DNA of 46,619 nucleotides from Halobacillus aidingensis (GCF_900104185.1 NZ_FNIZ01000029.1:1-46619), one strand, 5' to 3'; positions 7,178-15,953 are shown, counted from the first letter of the stretch. Notes: generated by a model not told the origin, from the sequence alone. Program-made: numbers and translations.

Positions 7178-8832
7178 TGATCGGACAAATAGCAAAGGGA
7201 GAACGGAAACTTGCCCTGGCGAACTTAGGTTTTGCTTACGCGGCTTTCTTAATAGGAACACTTTGTGGTTTGCTGCAGGTGTTTATAAGGAATGATGCTC
7301 TTACATTACCTGGGTGGTTGGATTATTACCAAGTATTAACGGCTCACGGTTTACTGCTTGCGATCGTCTTCACGACATTTTTCATTTTTGCATTTTTCCA
7401 GGCAGGGATGAGTCGGACGCTTGGGTCGTTCGGTCCTAAAGTCCTTTTATGGAACTGGATCGGATTTATTGTTACTTCTTTAGGTACTCTTTTGGTTGTC
7501 ATCATGGTGATCGGAGGTCAGGCTTCTGTCCTTTATACCTTTTATGCTCCTTTACAGGCTCACGGACTGTTTTATGTAGGCCTCGCCTTATTTGTCATCG
7601 GTACATGGATTCAAGGCTTTGCCTTAGTTGGTCATTATCAGCTATGGCGAAAACAGCATAAAGGAGAGCTCAGTCCGTTATTTGCTTTCATGACGGTGGC
7701 AACTATTATTCTATGGGTCATCGCCTGTCTTGGTGTTGTAGCAGCTGTTCTGTTTCAATTCATTCCTTGGGCATTCGGTATGGTGGACGGAATCAACGTG
7801 GAATTGAGCCGTTCATTGTTCTGGTATTTTGGTCACCCGCTCGTGTACTTTTGGTTACTGCCAGCGTATATGGCGTGGTATGTGATCGTACCGAAAATTC
7901 TTGGAACAAAAGTTTTCAGTGATTCGCTTGCGAGGTTATCGTTCGTATTGTTTATCCTTTTCTCGATTCCTGTCGGTTTCCACCATCAGTTGACAGAGCC
8001 CGGGATCGCAAGCTTCTGGAAGTTTCTCCAAACGGTGTTGACGTTTATGGTCATCATTCCTTCTCTGATGACAGCTTTCTCTATGTTTGCCACGTTTGAG
8101 TTGCGGGGCAGGGAACTTGGAGGGAAAGGTTTGTTCGGCTGGTTCCGGAAGTTACCGTGGAAGGATGTTCGATTTACTTCTATCTTTATCGCCATGGCTT
8201 TCTTCATCCCTGGAGGAGCAGGTGGAATTATTAATGCAAGTTTCCAAATGAATGAAGTGATCCACAACACGCTATGGGTCGTGGGACACTTTCATATTAC
8301 GGTCGGAACACCCGTAGCCATGACTTTCTTCGGTCTCACGTTTTGGTTGATCCCTTACTTGACCGGACGACGTTTTACAAAGGCCCTGCAAAAGCTCGCC
8401 TTTATTCAAATCATTTCATGGTCGGTGGGGATGCTTCTCATGAGTACGGCCCAGCATGTATTGGGGTTGATGGGAGCGCCGAGACGTACGGCCTATACAG
8501 GATATGCGCATGATGATGCGCTCGCGTGGTTTGATGGAGTTTTATCCAATCATGTGACGATGGCTGTCGGTGGATCTATTCTCTTTTTGTCGGCCTCATT
8601 ACTAATATTCATTGTCATCCAATTGTGGTGGATGGCGCCTAAAGCTGACGTTCATCAAGCAGAATCGTTTCCGATCGCACCCAGTGATGCTTCTGCTACG
8701 CCAAGATTTTTGGAAAATTGGAAGCTTTGGATCGGCATCGCCTTTGTACTCATCGCTGTTGCTTACACGATTCCTTTAGCAGATCTCATCCAACATGCAC
8801 CACCGGGTTCAGGAAGGTTCCAAACCTGGTAG
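7174..8832 (+). CDS. cbaA: ba3-type cytochrome c oxidase subunit I
   Basis: 552 aa polytopic heme-copper oxidase core, the proton-pumping site of oxygen reduction. Diagnostic motifs are AHGLLLAIVF (low-spin heme His), GHPLVYFWLLPAY (CuB His cross-linked to Tyr), HHQLTEPG (CuB His pair) and GHFHITVGTP (heme ligands). Sequence style and length fit the B-type ba3 family, which has high oxygen affinity and one proton channel, rather than the A-type caa3/aa3 oxidases. It starts at ATG 7174, overlapping subunit II, and is followed 16 bp later by a 29-codon membrane peptide. The operon lies downstream of an orphan signalling operon, which may or may not control it. Confidence 0.92.
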   Translation: MMIGQIAKGERKLALANLGFAYAAFLIGTLCGLLQVFIRNDALTLPGWLDYYQVLTAHGLLLAIVFTTFFIFAFFQAGMSRTLGSFGPKVLLWNWIGFIVTSLGTLLVVIMVIGGQASVLYTFYAPLQAHGLFYVGLALFVIGTWIQGFALVGHYQLWRKQHKGELSPLFAFMTVATIILWVIACLGVVAAVLFQFIPWAFGMVDGINVELSRSLFWYFGHPLVYFWLLPAYMAWYVIVPKILGTKVFSDSLARLSFVLFILFSIPVGFHHQLTEPGIASFWKFLQTVLTFMVIIPSLMTAFSMFATFELRGRELGGKGLFGWFRKLPWKDVRFTSIFIAMAFFIPGGAGGIINASFQMNEVIHNTLWVVGHFHITVGTPVAMTFFGLTFWLIPYLTGRRFTKALQKLAFIQIISWSVGMLLMSTAQHVLGLMGAPRRTAYTGYAHDDALAWFDGVLSNHVTMAVGGSILFLSASLLIFIVIQLWWMAPKADVHQAESFPIAPSDASATPRFLENWKLWIGIAFVLIAVAYTIPLADLIQHAPPGSGRFQTW

Positions 8833-8848
8833 GAGAGGAGGTAACAAT

Positions 8849-8938
8849 ATGTCATTCGCATTTGCATTCACAGTCGCGTGCATTCCGCTATTCATTATTG
8901 TTAGTACCATTCTCGTAGATTTACAAACGGAAGAATAA
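8849..8938 (+). CDS. 29-aa single-helix membrane peptide at the end of the oxidase operon
   Basis: Begins at ATG 8849 after a strong GAGGAGG site and ends at 8938. The peptide MSFAFAFTVACIPLFIIVST spans one membrane helix and ends in a short polar tail DLQTEE. Its place immediately after subunit I, with its own ribosome site and before the terminator, argues that it is real. Small helical peptides are common in terminal oxidases as accessory or assembly subunits; this is inference, as I do not recognise a named family. Confidence 0.6.
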   Translation: MSFAFAFTVACIPLFIIVSTILVDLQTEE

Positions 8939-8943
8939 GAAAA

Positions 8944-8973
8944 GAACGTCGTGTCTAATCACGGCGTCCTTTT
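8944..8973. terminator. Terminator between oxidase operon and bioY (probably bidirectional)
   Basis: Arms ACGTCGTG (8946-8953) and CACGGCGT (8960-8967) pair with one G-T wobble. A short T tract lies on the plus strand and a TTCTTTTC tract on the minus strand. It sits between two convergent genes. Confidence 0.65.
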
Positions 8974-8994
8974 CATTTCCCAGGAAATAAGAGA

Positions 8995-9567
8995 TTACGA
9001 GGCTGCTGGTTGCGTATCTTCTTTAATATATCTTGCCTGAATCAGTCGTTTTCTGACGATAATCCCAATCCAGCTTGCAAGAAAAGCTTTAATGAGTCCC
9101 ACCGCGATAAAAGGATAGACGCCAGCGGCAAGGGCCTGGTTCCAAGTCATATCGAGAACAAACTTCAACTGAATCGTTCCACAAAGCAATGTAATGATCA
9201 TACCTGTCACATTCGCAACAATCGCCATGGGTAAGTTAAAGGACGTCTTCTCTAAAATATATCCTGTGATGAATGCTGTTAAAATGAAGCCGAATATGTA
9301 ACCTCCGGTCGGTCCTGCCAAAACTTGAGCTCCCCCGCTGAACCCCGCGAAAACAGGGAGTCCAACAGCCCCTAAAGCCGCATAACCAACCATCGCAACA
9401 GCTCCCTGTCTGCTTCCTAGAATAGTAGCTGTGAGGCCAACGGCTAAAGTTTGTCCACTGATGGGTACAATGGGAAGTGGGATTTCGATTTGAGCCATAA
9501 TTGCTGTCAGTGCGGCAAACAATGCTCCGTTTACAATGAATCTTAATTTTTTACTTTGTGGCGACAT
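8995..9567 (-). CDS. bioY: Biotin transporter S component BioY
   Basis: 190 aa integral membrane protein with about six helices. It has the BioY features PLPIVPISGQTLAVGLTA near residue 30 and GGAQVLAGPTGGYIFGF near residue 80. It binds biotin and works with an energy-coupling-factor module (EcfAA'T), which is not in this window, or alone with low capacity. The gene stands alone on the minus strand and is preceded by an AGGAG site and by a BirA-type operator at 9582-9610, so biotin repression is expected. Confidence 0.92.
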   Translation of the reverse strand: MSPQSKKLRFIVNGALFAALTAIMAQIEIPLPIVPISGQTLAVGLTATILGSRQGAVAMVGYAALGAVGLPVFAGFSGGAQVLAGPTGGYIFGFILTAFITGYILEKTSFNLPMAIVANVTGMIITLLCGTIQLKFVLDMTWNQALAAGVYPFIAVGLIKAFLASWIGIIVRKRLIQARYIKEDTQPAAS

Positions 9568-9581
9568 ACTTCACACTCCTT

Positions 9582-9610
9582 TGTTAACCATTTATAAATA
9601 TAAGTTAACA
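9582..9610 (-). promoter_or_regulatory. BirA-type operator upstream of bioY
   Basis: TGTTAAC (9582-9588) and GTTAACA (9604-9610) form a perfect inverted repeat with a 15-nt spacer, the arrangement known for the Gram-positive biotin repressor. It lies 15 bp upstream of the bioY start, where bound BirA would block the promoter. Confidence 0.85.
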
Positions 9611-9823
9611 TAAAACGAGGGGAATGCGTTAAGAGATTCATAACATTTTTCCTTATATAGGAAAAATGGCGGAAGAATAGGTATTGAGCTTCATTTTTTT
9701 GTAACTAAGCATTGATATCAACGGTGCAAATGTGTCAGAGTTTTTAAACAATCTATAAGATGGTACAAAAAAGATTTGATATGAGGTAGAATAGGGTAAT
9801 GTAAAATTAACGGAGGTTTTACA

Positions 9824-11740
9824 ATGTTTACAAACAATAAATATATAAATAAAAAAACTGGTTTAAAACTACTAGTCTACCTATTTGTTATCGGACTTTT
9901 TTGGTTGAAAATGAACTATATACAGACAAGCATTTTTTCACTGAATGTGGAAAATACCAATGAAGCAAACATTCTGGCATTTAATCCACTGAGCAGTATT
10001 TTTCTCATCTTCGGATTGGGGATCTTGCTTGTCGGACGTCGGGGAATGTTCGTTTCCTATATCTTAGGTTCCATTCTTTTATACGTAAATGTTCTCTTTT
10101 ATAGAGAATATAACGATTTTATAACGATCCCGATGTTAAACCAGGTGGCGAACCTCGCGGACCTCGGAGGCAGTATCACGACGATTATGAGTCCTGTTGA
10201 TGCCTTGTTGTTTGTGGATGTTCTCATTGCAGCTTTTCTATTATTCTATTTGAAACCTTCACGTTTCCAGGCTTTCAAGCCGAAGCGCAGAGAAGGAATC
10301 GTTCTTGCCATCGTTGCTATTCCTTTGTTCATGATCAACTTGCAGTGGGCAGAACAAGAACGTACGGACCTTTTAGAGCGTACGTTCGACCGTAACATGC
10401 TCGTTAAGTATATCGGTGTCATCAATTACCATGTCTATGATGTAGTGTTGCAAGGGAAAACCGAAATGAAAAAGACGCTGGCGGACAGTAACGAACTTGT
10501 ACCGGTCATCAACTACTTGAACGAAAATAAATCTGAAGACAGCGATCGTTTAGAAGGTGTCGCAGAAGGTAAAAACGTGATCATGCTTTCTCTTGAAAGT
10601 ACACAGACATTCGTTGTCGACAACACGTTGCACGGTGAAGAGTTGACTCCTTATTTTAATGATTTGAAAGAAGAAGGCATTTACTTTGATAATTTCTATC
10701 ACCAAGTAAAGCAGGGACGTACGTCAGACTCTGAGTTTTTACTTGCGAACTCCATGTATCCATTGAACCGTGGCGCTGTTTTCTTTACTCATTCATCGAA
10801 TGAATACGAAGGATTGCCGGGTTTACTTGGAGAAAATGGCTATTTTACCAACTCCATGCACGCGAATGATAAAACATTCTGGAACCGAAATGTAATGTAT
10901 GACTCTCTAGGCTATGACGAATTCTTTTCCAAAGAAGATTACACTGTAACTCCGGAAAAATCTCATGGCTGGGGTTATCTTGATGAATATTTCTTCGAAG
11001 ATTCATTGAACATGATGAAAGAAATGGACAAACCTTTCTACTCGAAGTTGATTACGTTGACGAACCACTATCCATTCACACTTCCTGAAGAGCAAAAGTT
11101 CATCGAAGAAGGGGAGACGGGCAGTGGTACGTTGAACCGTTACTTCCAAACGATCCGTTATCAGGATGAAGCACTGAAGAAATTCGTTGAAGACTTCAAG
11201 AATTCAGAGCTTTATGATGATACGATTCTTGTCATTTATGGTGATCACTTCGGAATTTCTGAAAACCACCAAGAAGCGATGGGCGAGTATTTAGATAAAG
11301 AAATAAATGAGTTTGAGCAGTTCCAGTTGCAGCGTGTTCCAATGTTGATTTACGGAAAAGGAATTGACGCTGAGAAAAACCATACCGTTGGTGGTCAAGT
11401 CGACCTTCGTCCAACATTGACGAACTTGTTGGGAATTCAAGATGATAATCCGATTCAATTCGGGCACGACCTGCTTGATAAAGATCGTCGTCAATTGATG
11501 ATTACCCGTGATGGTAACTTTGCCAGTGAAGAATATGTTGGTATTCAAGGAACCTGCTATGATCGTGAGACAGGGGAAGAGCTGGAAGCTGACCTTTGTA
11601 ATGAAGGGTTCGAGAAGGCTCAAGAGGAATTGGAGATGTCTGATTCAATCATCTATGGTGACTTGCTGCGCTACCTGGATGAAACCGAGATGGTCCAAAG
11701 CGAGAGCAATGAACCGAACCAAAATAAACAAGAACAATAA
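9824..11740 (+). CDS. ltaS: Lipoteichoic acid synthase
   Basis: 638 aa, type I polyglycerolphosphate LTA synthase. Five N-terminal transmembrane helices (about 1-200) are followed by an extracellular sulfatase-like domain. The catalytic Thr is T300 in QGRTSDSEF, the same number as in S. aureus LtaS. The metal-site motifs LSLEST (E258) and YGDHFGISENH are present. It polymerises glycerol phosphate from phosphatidylglycerol onto a glycolipid anchor. The gene is monocistronic, with an AACGGAGG site at the start and a strong terminator behind it. The acidic, Gln/Asn-rich C-terminal tail is typical of halophile variants. Bacilli have several paralogues (LtaS, YfnI, YqgS, YvgJ); assignment to LtaS rather than a paralogue is likely, not proven. 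Confidence 0.88.
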   Translation: MFTNNKYINKKTGLKLLVYLFVIGLFWLKMNYIQTSIFSLNVENTNEANILAFNPLSSIFLIFGLGILLVGRRGMFVSYILGSILLYVNVLFYREYNDFITIPMLNQVANLADLGGSITTIMSPVDALLFVDVLIAAFLLFYLKPSRFQAFKPKRREGIVLAIVAIPLFMINLQWAEQERTDLLERTFDRNMLVKYIGVINYHVYDVVLQGKTEMKKTLADSNELVPVINYLNENKSEDSDRLEGVAEGKNVIMLSLESTQTFVVDNTLHGEELTPYFNDLKEEGIYFDNFYHQVKQGRTSDSEFLLANSMYPLNRGAVFFTHSSNEYEGLPGLLGENGYFTNSMHANDKTFWNRNVMYDSLGYDEFFSKEDYTVTPEKSHGWGYLDEYFFEDSLNMMKEMDKPFYSKLITLTNHYPFTLPEEQKFIEEGETGSGTLNRYFQTIRYQDEALKKFVEDFKNSELYDDTILVIYGDHFGISENHQEAMGEYLDKEINEFEQFQLQRVPMLIYGKGIDAEKNHTVGGQVDLRPTLTNLLGIQDDNPIQFGHDLLDKDRRQLMITRDGNFASEEYVGIQGTCYDRETGEELEADLCNEGFEKAQEELEMSDSIIYGDLLRYLDETEMVQSESNEPNQNKQEQ

Positions 11741-11744
11741 TTGT

Positions 11745-11780
11745 AACCCTCTCTCCTTTAGAAGGAGAGAGGGTTTTTTA
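11745..11780 (+). terminator. Rho-independent terminator of ltaS
   Basis: Fourteen-bp perfect arms AACCCTCTCTCCTT (11745-11758) and AAGGAGAGAGGGTT (11762-11775) with a 3-nt loop and a following T run. Confidence 0.95.
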
Positions 11781-11834
11781 TGAGGCGATATCTACAGTTT
11801 TTTATGGGTGAAAGCCCCTTAAGACAAGGCGGGT

Positions 11835-12020
11835 CTAATCAAGTTTACTGTCCTTATTCTTAGAGAAAAACGTGTAAAGGATGTAAATGACAAAGAAGAT
11901 GACGACGGCTAGTTTTCCTGTTCTGTAGCCAATATCCCCGGCTATGAAGTCGTAAATGAAAAAGCCTGCTAAAATTAGACCTGCAATGATGAATATCAAT
12001 ACCTTCCATTTTGAGCTCAT
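11835..12020 (-). CDS. Small two-helix membrane protein of unknown function
   Basis: 61 aa with two predicted transmembrane helices (about 6-28 and 36-53), a short acidic loop FIAGDIGYRTGK between them and a charged tail KNKDSKLD. A weak TAGGAGGAAATAA site precedes the ATG. No motif or family is recognised. It stands alone between ltaS (convergent) and the sulfur operon (same strand, separated by a terminator). Confidence 0.55.
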   Translation of the reverse strand: MSSKWKVLIFIIAGLILAGFFIYDFIAGDIGYRTGKLAVVIFFVIYILYTFFSKNKDSKLD

Positions 12021-12160
12021 TTATTTCCTCCTATCTTTTTGTTCAATACCCCGTCCGCTGTTATTTAATCCATTTTATGGAATAGTTTAGGCGTGGAAAT
12101 CGATGAAAAAGCAAGCGTATGGATAGACAGTAGGGAAATGAGCGAGCCATGAGCATATAA

Positions 12161-12193
12161 AAAGAGCAGAGACCCTGTAGAGTCCTGCTCTTT
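12161..12193 (-). terminator. Terminator at the end of the sulfur operon
   Basis: Arms AAAGAGCAG (12161-12169) and CTGCTCTTT (12185-12193) pair perfectly. T tracts occur on both sides, so it may act in both directions. It lies 18 bp beyond the stop of the TauE-type gene. Confidence 0.85.
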
Positions 12194-12210
12194 TTGTATT
12201 ATGCTCAGTA

Positions 12211-12987
12211 TTAGAAGATATCCATCCATACCTTGATCGTCGTTCCTAAGATCAATAGGGCGAGGATGGTCTGTAGAACCTTTGTGTTCACTTTCTTGCC
12301 GGCCATTGCGCCCAGTGGTGCAGCAATTAAACTTGCCACAACCATGATTGCTGCTGGAAAGTATTCAACCTGACCTGTTGTCACTTTTCCGACAGTCGCT
12401 CCGATGGATGAAATCAACGTAATAGCAAGAGAAGATGCAATCGTCATCCGTGTCGGGATCTTAAGCACAACAAGCATAATCGGTACCAATAAGAAAGCAC
12501 CTGCGGCACCAACAATCCCTGCTCCCACTCCCACGATAAGTGCGAGAATGGCAGCTAAAGGTTTGTTAAAGGTGACCTCATCCAATGGTTTGTCATCAAT
12601 ACCTTTTTTCGGTACGAACATCATGACTGTCGCAATTAAAGCAAGGACACCGTAAACAATATTGATGCCGTCTTCAGCCATAAACCTTGATCCATATCCT
12701 CCAATGAAGCTACCAATCAAAATACTGACACCCATATATAAAATGAGTGTTTTGTTAAGGTAACCGCCTTTGCGGTAGGCCCAAACACCACCGATGGTGG
12801 CGAAAAAGACCTGTACGGCACTGATGCCGGATACTTCATGGGCAGTAAAAGCTGTAAAACCAACGAGCGGCGGAATATAAAGCAGCATTGGATATTTGAT
12901 GATGGACCCGCCGATCCCGAGCATTCCGGATATATAAGAACCTATGAAGCCGATAAGAAAGATCGTGATGATTAATCCGAATTCCAT
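12211..12987 (-). CDS. yrkJ: TauE/SafE-family sulfite/organosulfur exporter (YrkJ-like)
   Basis: 258 aa with about eight hydrophobic segments. It is a TauE/SafE permease with the internal-repeat glycine patterns [14 protein letters not shown] near the N-terminus and [16 protein letters not shown] in the second half. These proteins export sulfite or sulfoacetate-type anions. It is the last gene of the persulfide operon, and gene order matches B. subtilis yrkD-E-F-H-I-J, so a role in exporting the sulfite or thiosulfate made by persulfide oxidation is a good inference. A hairpin with a T run (13008-13033) precedes it, so it may get less transcription than the upstream genes. Confidence 0.85.
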   Translation of the reverse strand: MEFGLIITIFLIGFIGSYISGMLGIGGSIIKYPMLLYIPPLVGFTAFTAHEVSGISAVQVFFATIGGVWAYRKGGYLNKTLILYMGVSILIGSFIGGYGSRFMAEDGINIVYGVLALIATVMMFVPKKGIDDKPLDEVTFNKPLAAILALIVGVGAGIVGAAGAFLLVPIMLVVLKIPTRMTIASSLAITLISSIGATVGKVTTGQVEYFPAAIMVVASLIAAPLGAMAGKKVNTKVLQTILALLILGTTIKVWMDIF

Positions 12988-13007
12988 AGTTGTTTACCTC
13001 CTATAAA

Positions 13008-13033
13008 AAAGGGAACCGTTGCAGGTTCCCTTT
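13008..13033 (-). terminator. Intra-operon hairpin between yrkI-like and yrkJ-like genes
   Basis: Arms AAAGGGAACC (13008-13017) and GGTTCCCTTT (13024-13033) are perfect. On the minus strand they are followed by TTTTTT, so this is a genuine terminator shape within the operon. It probably lowers expression of the exporter gene. Confidence 0.75.
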
Positions 13034-13065
13034 ATTCCATAATGATTCAATCAGGTGATTCCTGA

Positions 13066-13296
13066 TTATTCTCCCTTTTTAATCCAGAACTTGAATACGC
13101 CGTTGTCTTCTTCTGTTTGTAGAAGTTCATGACCACCGGACTTCGCCCATGCAGTCAAGTCTGCTTTTGCTCCTTGATCTGTTGCATGGATTTCAAGTAC
13201 TTCTCCAGCTTCGATGTCTTTCATTGCTTTCTTTGTTTTCACGATTGGCATTGGGCAAGCTAGTCCTGTTGCATCAAGTGTTTTTGTTACGTTCAT
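13066..13296 (-). CDS. yrkI: TusA-family sulfur carrier protein (YrkI-like)
   Basis: 76 aa TusA/SirA-like protein with the sulfur-carrying C14 in [15 protein letters not shown] and a beta-alpha-beta-alpha-beta pattern over its whole length. The cysteine takes a persulfide from rhodaneses and hands it on. It is almost identical at its N-terminus to the TusA half of the YrkF-like protein at 14539-15102, so one probably arose from the other by duplication. An AGGAGG-type site precedes the ATG. Confidence 0.88.
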   Translation of the reverse strand: MNVTKTLDATGLACPMPIVKTKKAMKDIEAGEVLEIHATDQGAKADLTAWAKSGGHELLQTEEDNGVFKFWIKKGE

Positions 13297-13333
13297 AATT
13301 GAATACCTCCAAATGTTTAATGATTGATTAGGG

Positions 13334-13356
13334 TGAGCCCGGCTTCCCCGGGCTCA
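13334..13356 (-). other. GC-rich hairpin between yrkH-like and yrkI-like genes
   Basis: TGAGCCCGG (13334-13342) and CCGGGCTCA (13348-13356) form a perfect 9-bp stem without a following T run on the minus strand. It may be an mRNA processing or stabilising element rather than a terminator. Confidence 0.5.
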
Positions 13357-13363
13357 AGAGTTT

Positions 13364-14494
13364 TTATCTTACAGCACAACGGTTCGGGCCGATTTCCATT
13401 TCACGCTGTTCTTCATTGTCCGGGCTGATTTTACCCATGTTTGTTTCACGGATTTCCTGATAAGCGTTCGGTTGAGGTGGCAGGTTTTCTGTCACCATTT
13501 TTCTGAACTCATCTTGATCATCGATGTTCAAGCCATGGTTCTTTTCAAATAGGGTACCTAGTTTTTCAGCGACGGTACCGTCTTCGTTCAACTCATCCAT
13601 GATCATGAAGTGAGCCGGAAGGACGATTAGCTCGTCAGAAAGCTCTTTATATCGTGTATAAAGGGTTTCTCTCAGATCCATGACCCAGTCATCTGCTTTA
13701 CCAGCAAGGTCCGGACGTCCGATAGAGTCGATGAACAGAATGTCACCTGTCATCAAGTATTGATCATCAACGACGAAAGAAGTAGATCCTTTCGTGTGGC
13801 CAGGAGAATACAACGCATGAATATCAATGTTTGTATTTCCTACAGTGACATGGTCACCATCGCGAAGTGGTTGGTAATCGAATGTCACTTCACCAGCATC
13901 TTCTGGAGGCAGCCAGTACTTGGCACCTGTTTGTTCAGCGATTTTGCGTCCCCCGGAAATGTGGTCGGCGTGCAAGTGCGTATCAAAAACGTTCGTGATT
14001 TTTACACCAAGTTCTTTAGCAAAATCAACATAAACATCTGTCATTCTAGTAGAGTCGATGATTGCTGCTTCTCCGTTAGATACGACCATGTAGGAAAGAC
14101 AGCCTTTACCGATACGTACGAACTGATAAAGCTCGCCGCCATCTTTCAAGTCATTGACTTTAATCGGCTCCAAGTGCTCACTCCAGGCTTTCATGCCGCC
14201 TTCTACGGAGTAAACATTTTCGAATCCTTCTTCCACAAGCATTTCAGCAACCATTTGAGAAGAGCCGCCTTTGGCACAAACAACCGCAATCTCTTTGTCT
14301 TTTGGCAGCTGATCTACGATTTCCTCGACACCATCAAGGAGATCGAAATAAGGAATGTTCAAGTAAGCAAAGTTTTCGCCTTCGATTTTCCAGTCCTGAT
14401 ACGCATCTTCTGTTCGTACATCAAGAAGGAATAGTTCTTCATTATTCAACACTTTATTAGTAATTTCTTTTACCGTCATGTTTTTAACAGTCAT
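13364..14494 (-). CDS. yrkH: Rhodanese/metallo-beta-lactamase fusion, persulfide dioxygenase-like (YrkH-like)
   Basis: 376 aa. An N-terminal rhodanese domain (about 5-108) has active Cys73 in VVCAKGGSS. It is followed by a metallo-beta-lactamase domain (about 118-350) with [11 protein letters not shown] (H173, H175, D177, H178) and later motifs SPGHTKGS and [11 protein letters not shown] proteins of this type oxidise glutathione, CoA or bacillithiol persulfide to sulfite using non-heme iron. In S. aureus CstB the MBL domain comes first; here the rhodanese precedes it. A TAGGAGG site lies just before the ATG at 14494. Function in the persulfide pathway is supported by the operon; dioxygenase activity is inferred. 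Confidence 0.87.
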   Translation of the reverse strand: MTVKNMTVKEITNKVLNNEELFLLDVRTEDAYQDWKIEGENFAYLNIPYFDLLDGVEEIVDQLPKDKEIAVVCAKGGSSQMVAEMLVEEGFENVYSVEGGMKAWSEHLEPIKVNDLKDGGELYQFVRIGKGCLSYMVVSNGEAAIIDSTRMTDVYVDFAKELGVKITNVFDTHLHADHISGGRKIAEQTGAKYWLPPEDAGEVTFDYQPLRDGDHVTVGNTNIDIHALYSPGHTKGSTSFVVDDQYLMTGDILFIDSIGRPDLAGKADDWVMDLRETLYTRYKELSDELIVLPAHFMIMDELNEDGTVAEKLGTLFEKNHGLNIDDQDEFRKMVTENLPPQPNAYQEIRETNMGKISPDNEEQREMEIGPNRCAVR

Positions 14495-14538
14495 CTTATT
14501 ACCTCCTAGGGTATTAATTTTAGTAAAAAAATATAGAA

Positions 14539-15102
14539 TTAAAGCTTTGTCGTTTCTCCATTCCAGCCACTCATGCCTGGAACGACATTATAAACATTCT
14601 CAAAACCTTTTTCTGTAAGCTTCTGTGCAGCAAGATCACTACGGCTTCCTGTTCGACATACGATATAAACGTTTTTCGAACGATCCAGTTCATCTGCACG
14701 TTCATCAAGTTCACCAAGTGGAATAGACGCTGCTTCAGGGATATGCTCAAAAGCATATTCAGCAGATTCGCGTACATCTAATACAAGGACGTCATCGTTT
14801 TTGCGAAGAGCATCCAAGTCTTCGTTGTTTACGACATTCGGGTGCTTTTTCTCTTGTTCTTCTTCACCGCTTGATTTGCGGACATAATGCTTGAGTACGT
14901 CTCCTTCTTCGATCGTACCCAAGTACTGATGACCTGCACTTTTCGCCCATGCTTCAAGGTCCGCTTTCGACCCTTTGTCTGTAGCTTGAATTTCAAGGAC
15001 TTGACCAGCTTCGATGTCCTTCATTGTTTTCTTTGTCTTCACAATCGGCATCGGACATGCTAATCCTTTGGCATCTAACGTAAGATCTGTTTTCAGTTCC
15101 AT
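14539..15102 (-). CDS. yrkF: TusA-rhodanese fusion protein (YrkF-like)
   Basis: 187 aa. A TusA domain (1-75, C16 in [13 protein letters not shown]) is joined by an acidic, charged linker (about 76-88) to a rhodanese domain (about 90-187) with active Cys149 in [11 protein letters not shown]. The fusion places a sulfur donor and a carrier in one chain, suited to moving persulfide sulfur. AGAGGAGG precedes the ATG. It sits between a single rhodanese and the MBL fusion, as in the B. subtilis yrk operon and in S. aureus cstA-type loci. Confidence 0.88.
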   Translation of the reverse strand: MELKTDLTLDAKGLACPMPIVKTKKTMKDIEAGQVLEIQATDKGSKADLEAWAKSAGHQYLGTIEEGDVLKHYVRKSSGEEEQEKKHPNVVNNEDLDALRKNDDVLVLDVRESAEYAFEHIPEAASIPLGELDERADELDRSKNVYIVCRTGSRSDLAAQKLTEKGFENVYNVVPGMSGWNGETTKL

Positions 15103-15136
15103 TCTTACATTCCTCCTCTACCCTTATAAGGGGGAT

Positions 15137-15433
15137 TTATTTCGTTGGACCTTCCCAGCTCATCATGCCGCCTTCCATATTCGTCACATCGTATCCTTTT
15201 TCCTCAAGGATTTGAGAAGCACGGCCACTGCGACCACCAGAACGGCAAACCATAATATAAGATTTATCCTTATCCAATTCATCTGCGCGCTCTTCGACAG
15301 TACCTAAAGCGATGTGTTTCGCACCAGGAATCATTCCTTCTGTAACTTCTTCATCTTCGCGGACATCGATAATGTTTAACTTTTTACCTTCAGATAGTTG
15401 TTGTTCTACTTCTTTTGCTGTCATTGTTTTCAT
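15137..15433 (-). CDS. Single-domain rhodanese sulfurtransferase
   Basis: 98 aa, one rhodanese domain. Active Cys63 lies in the loop CRSGGRSGRAS, with the cysteine followed by a cationic loop typical of thiosulfate or persulfide sulfurtransferases; DVRE sits near residue 25. AGGAGG is placed 8 bp before the ATG at 15433. It is the second enzyme gene of the persulfide operon and should feed sulfane sulfur to the TusA proteins encoded next to it. Confidence 0.87.
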   Translation of the reverse strand: MKTMTAKEVEQQLSEGKKLNIIDVREDEEVTEGMIPGAKHIALGTVEERADELDKDKSYIMVCRSGGRSGRASQILEEKGYDVTNMEGGMMSWEGPTK

Positions 15434-15449
15434 AAATGATACCTCCTAA

Positions 15450-15929
15450 TTAGATAAACAGGTTAACATTGCCATCTTCTGCATCTGCAAGATAAGCAGC
15501 AACGCCTGCGTATTGAATGTCATCAAGTAATTCTTCTTTTTGCAATCCTAGAAGATCCATCGTCATGGTACATGCAACCAAATTGATATCCTGTTCTTGA
15601 GCCATTTCAATAAGATCCGGCAATGGCATCGCATTGTGCTTTTTCATGACGTCTTTGATCATCTTAGGACCGAATCCTGCGAAATTCATTTTGGAAATGC
15701 CCATCTTATCTGCTCCACGCGGCATCATTTTGCCGAACATTTTTTCCATGAAGCCTTTCTTCACTTGGATGTTTTCATCCTTACGTAGGGCGTTAAGCCC
15801 CCAGAATGTGTGGAAAATCGTAACTTCGTGATCATATGCAGCTGCTCCGTTAGCAATGATGTAAGCAGCCATTGCTTTATCATAATCCCCGCTGAATAAA
15901 ATAATATTCGTCTTTTTTGTTTCAGACAT
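15450..15929 (-). CDS. yrkE: DsrE/DsrF-family sulfur-relay protein (YrkE-like)
   Basis: 159 aa of the DsrE2 type, with N-terminal IILFSGDYDKAMAAYIIANGA and a conserved cysteine in LVACTMTMDLLG. This cysteine lies where the family carries a reactive sulfur. It has no signal peptide and is probably cytoplasmic. It is the first gene of the operon after the CstR gene, with its own CstR-like operator at 15954-15971 just upstream of its AGGAGG site, so it is probably the head of a repressible transcript. Confidence 0.85.
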   Translation of the reverse strand: MSETKKTNIILFSGDYDKAMAAYIIANGAAAYDHEVTIFHTFWGLNALRKDENIQVKKGFMEKMFGKMMPRGADKMGISKMNFAGFGPKMIKDVMKKHNAMPLPDLIEMAQEQDINLVACTMTMDLLGLQKEELLDDIQYAGVAAYLADAEDGNVNLFI

Positions 15930-15953
15930 TTTTCATCCTCCTAATAATATAGT

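Noticed and set aside
13760-14434. A 224-aa frame antisense to the rhodanese-MBL gene
   Set aside because: It lacks any recognisable motif or start signal, and the opposite strand carries a complete, well-supported enzyme.
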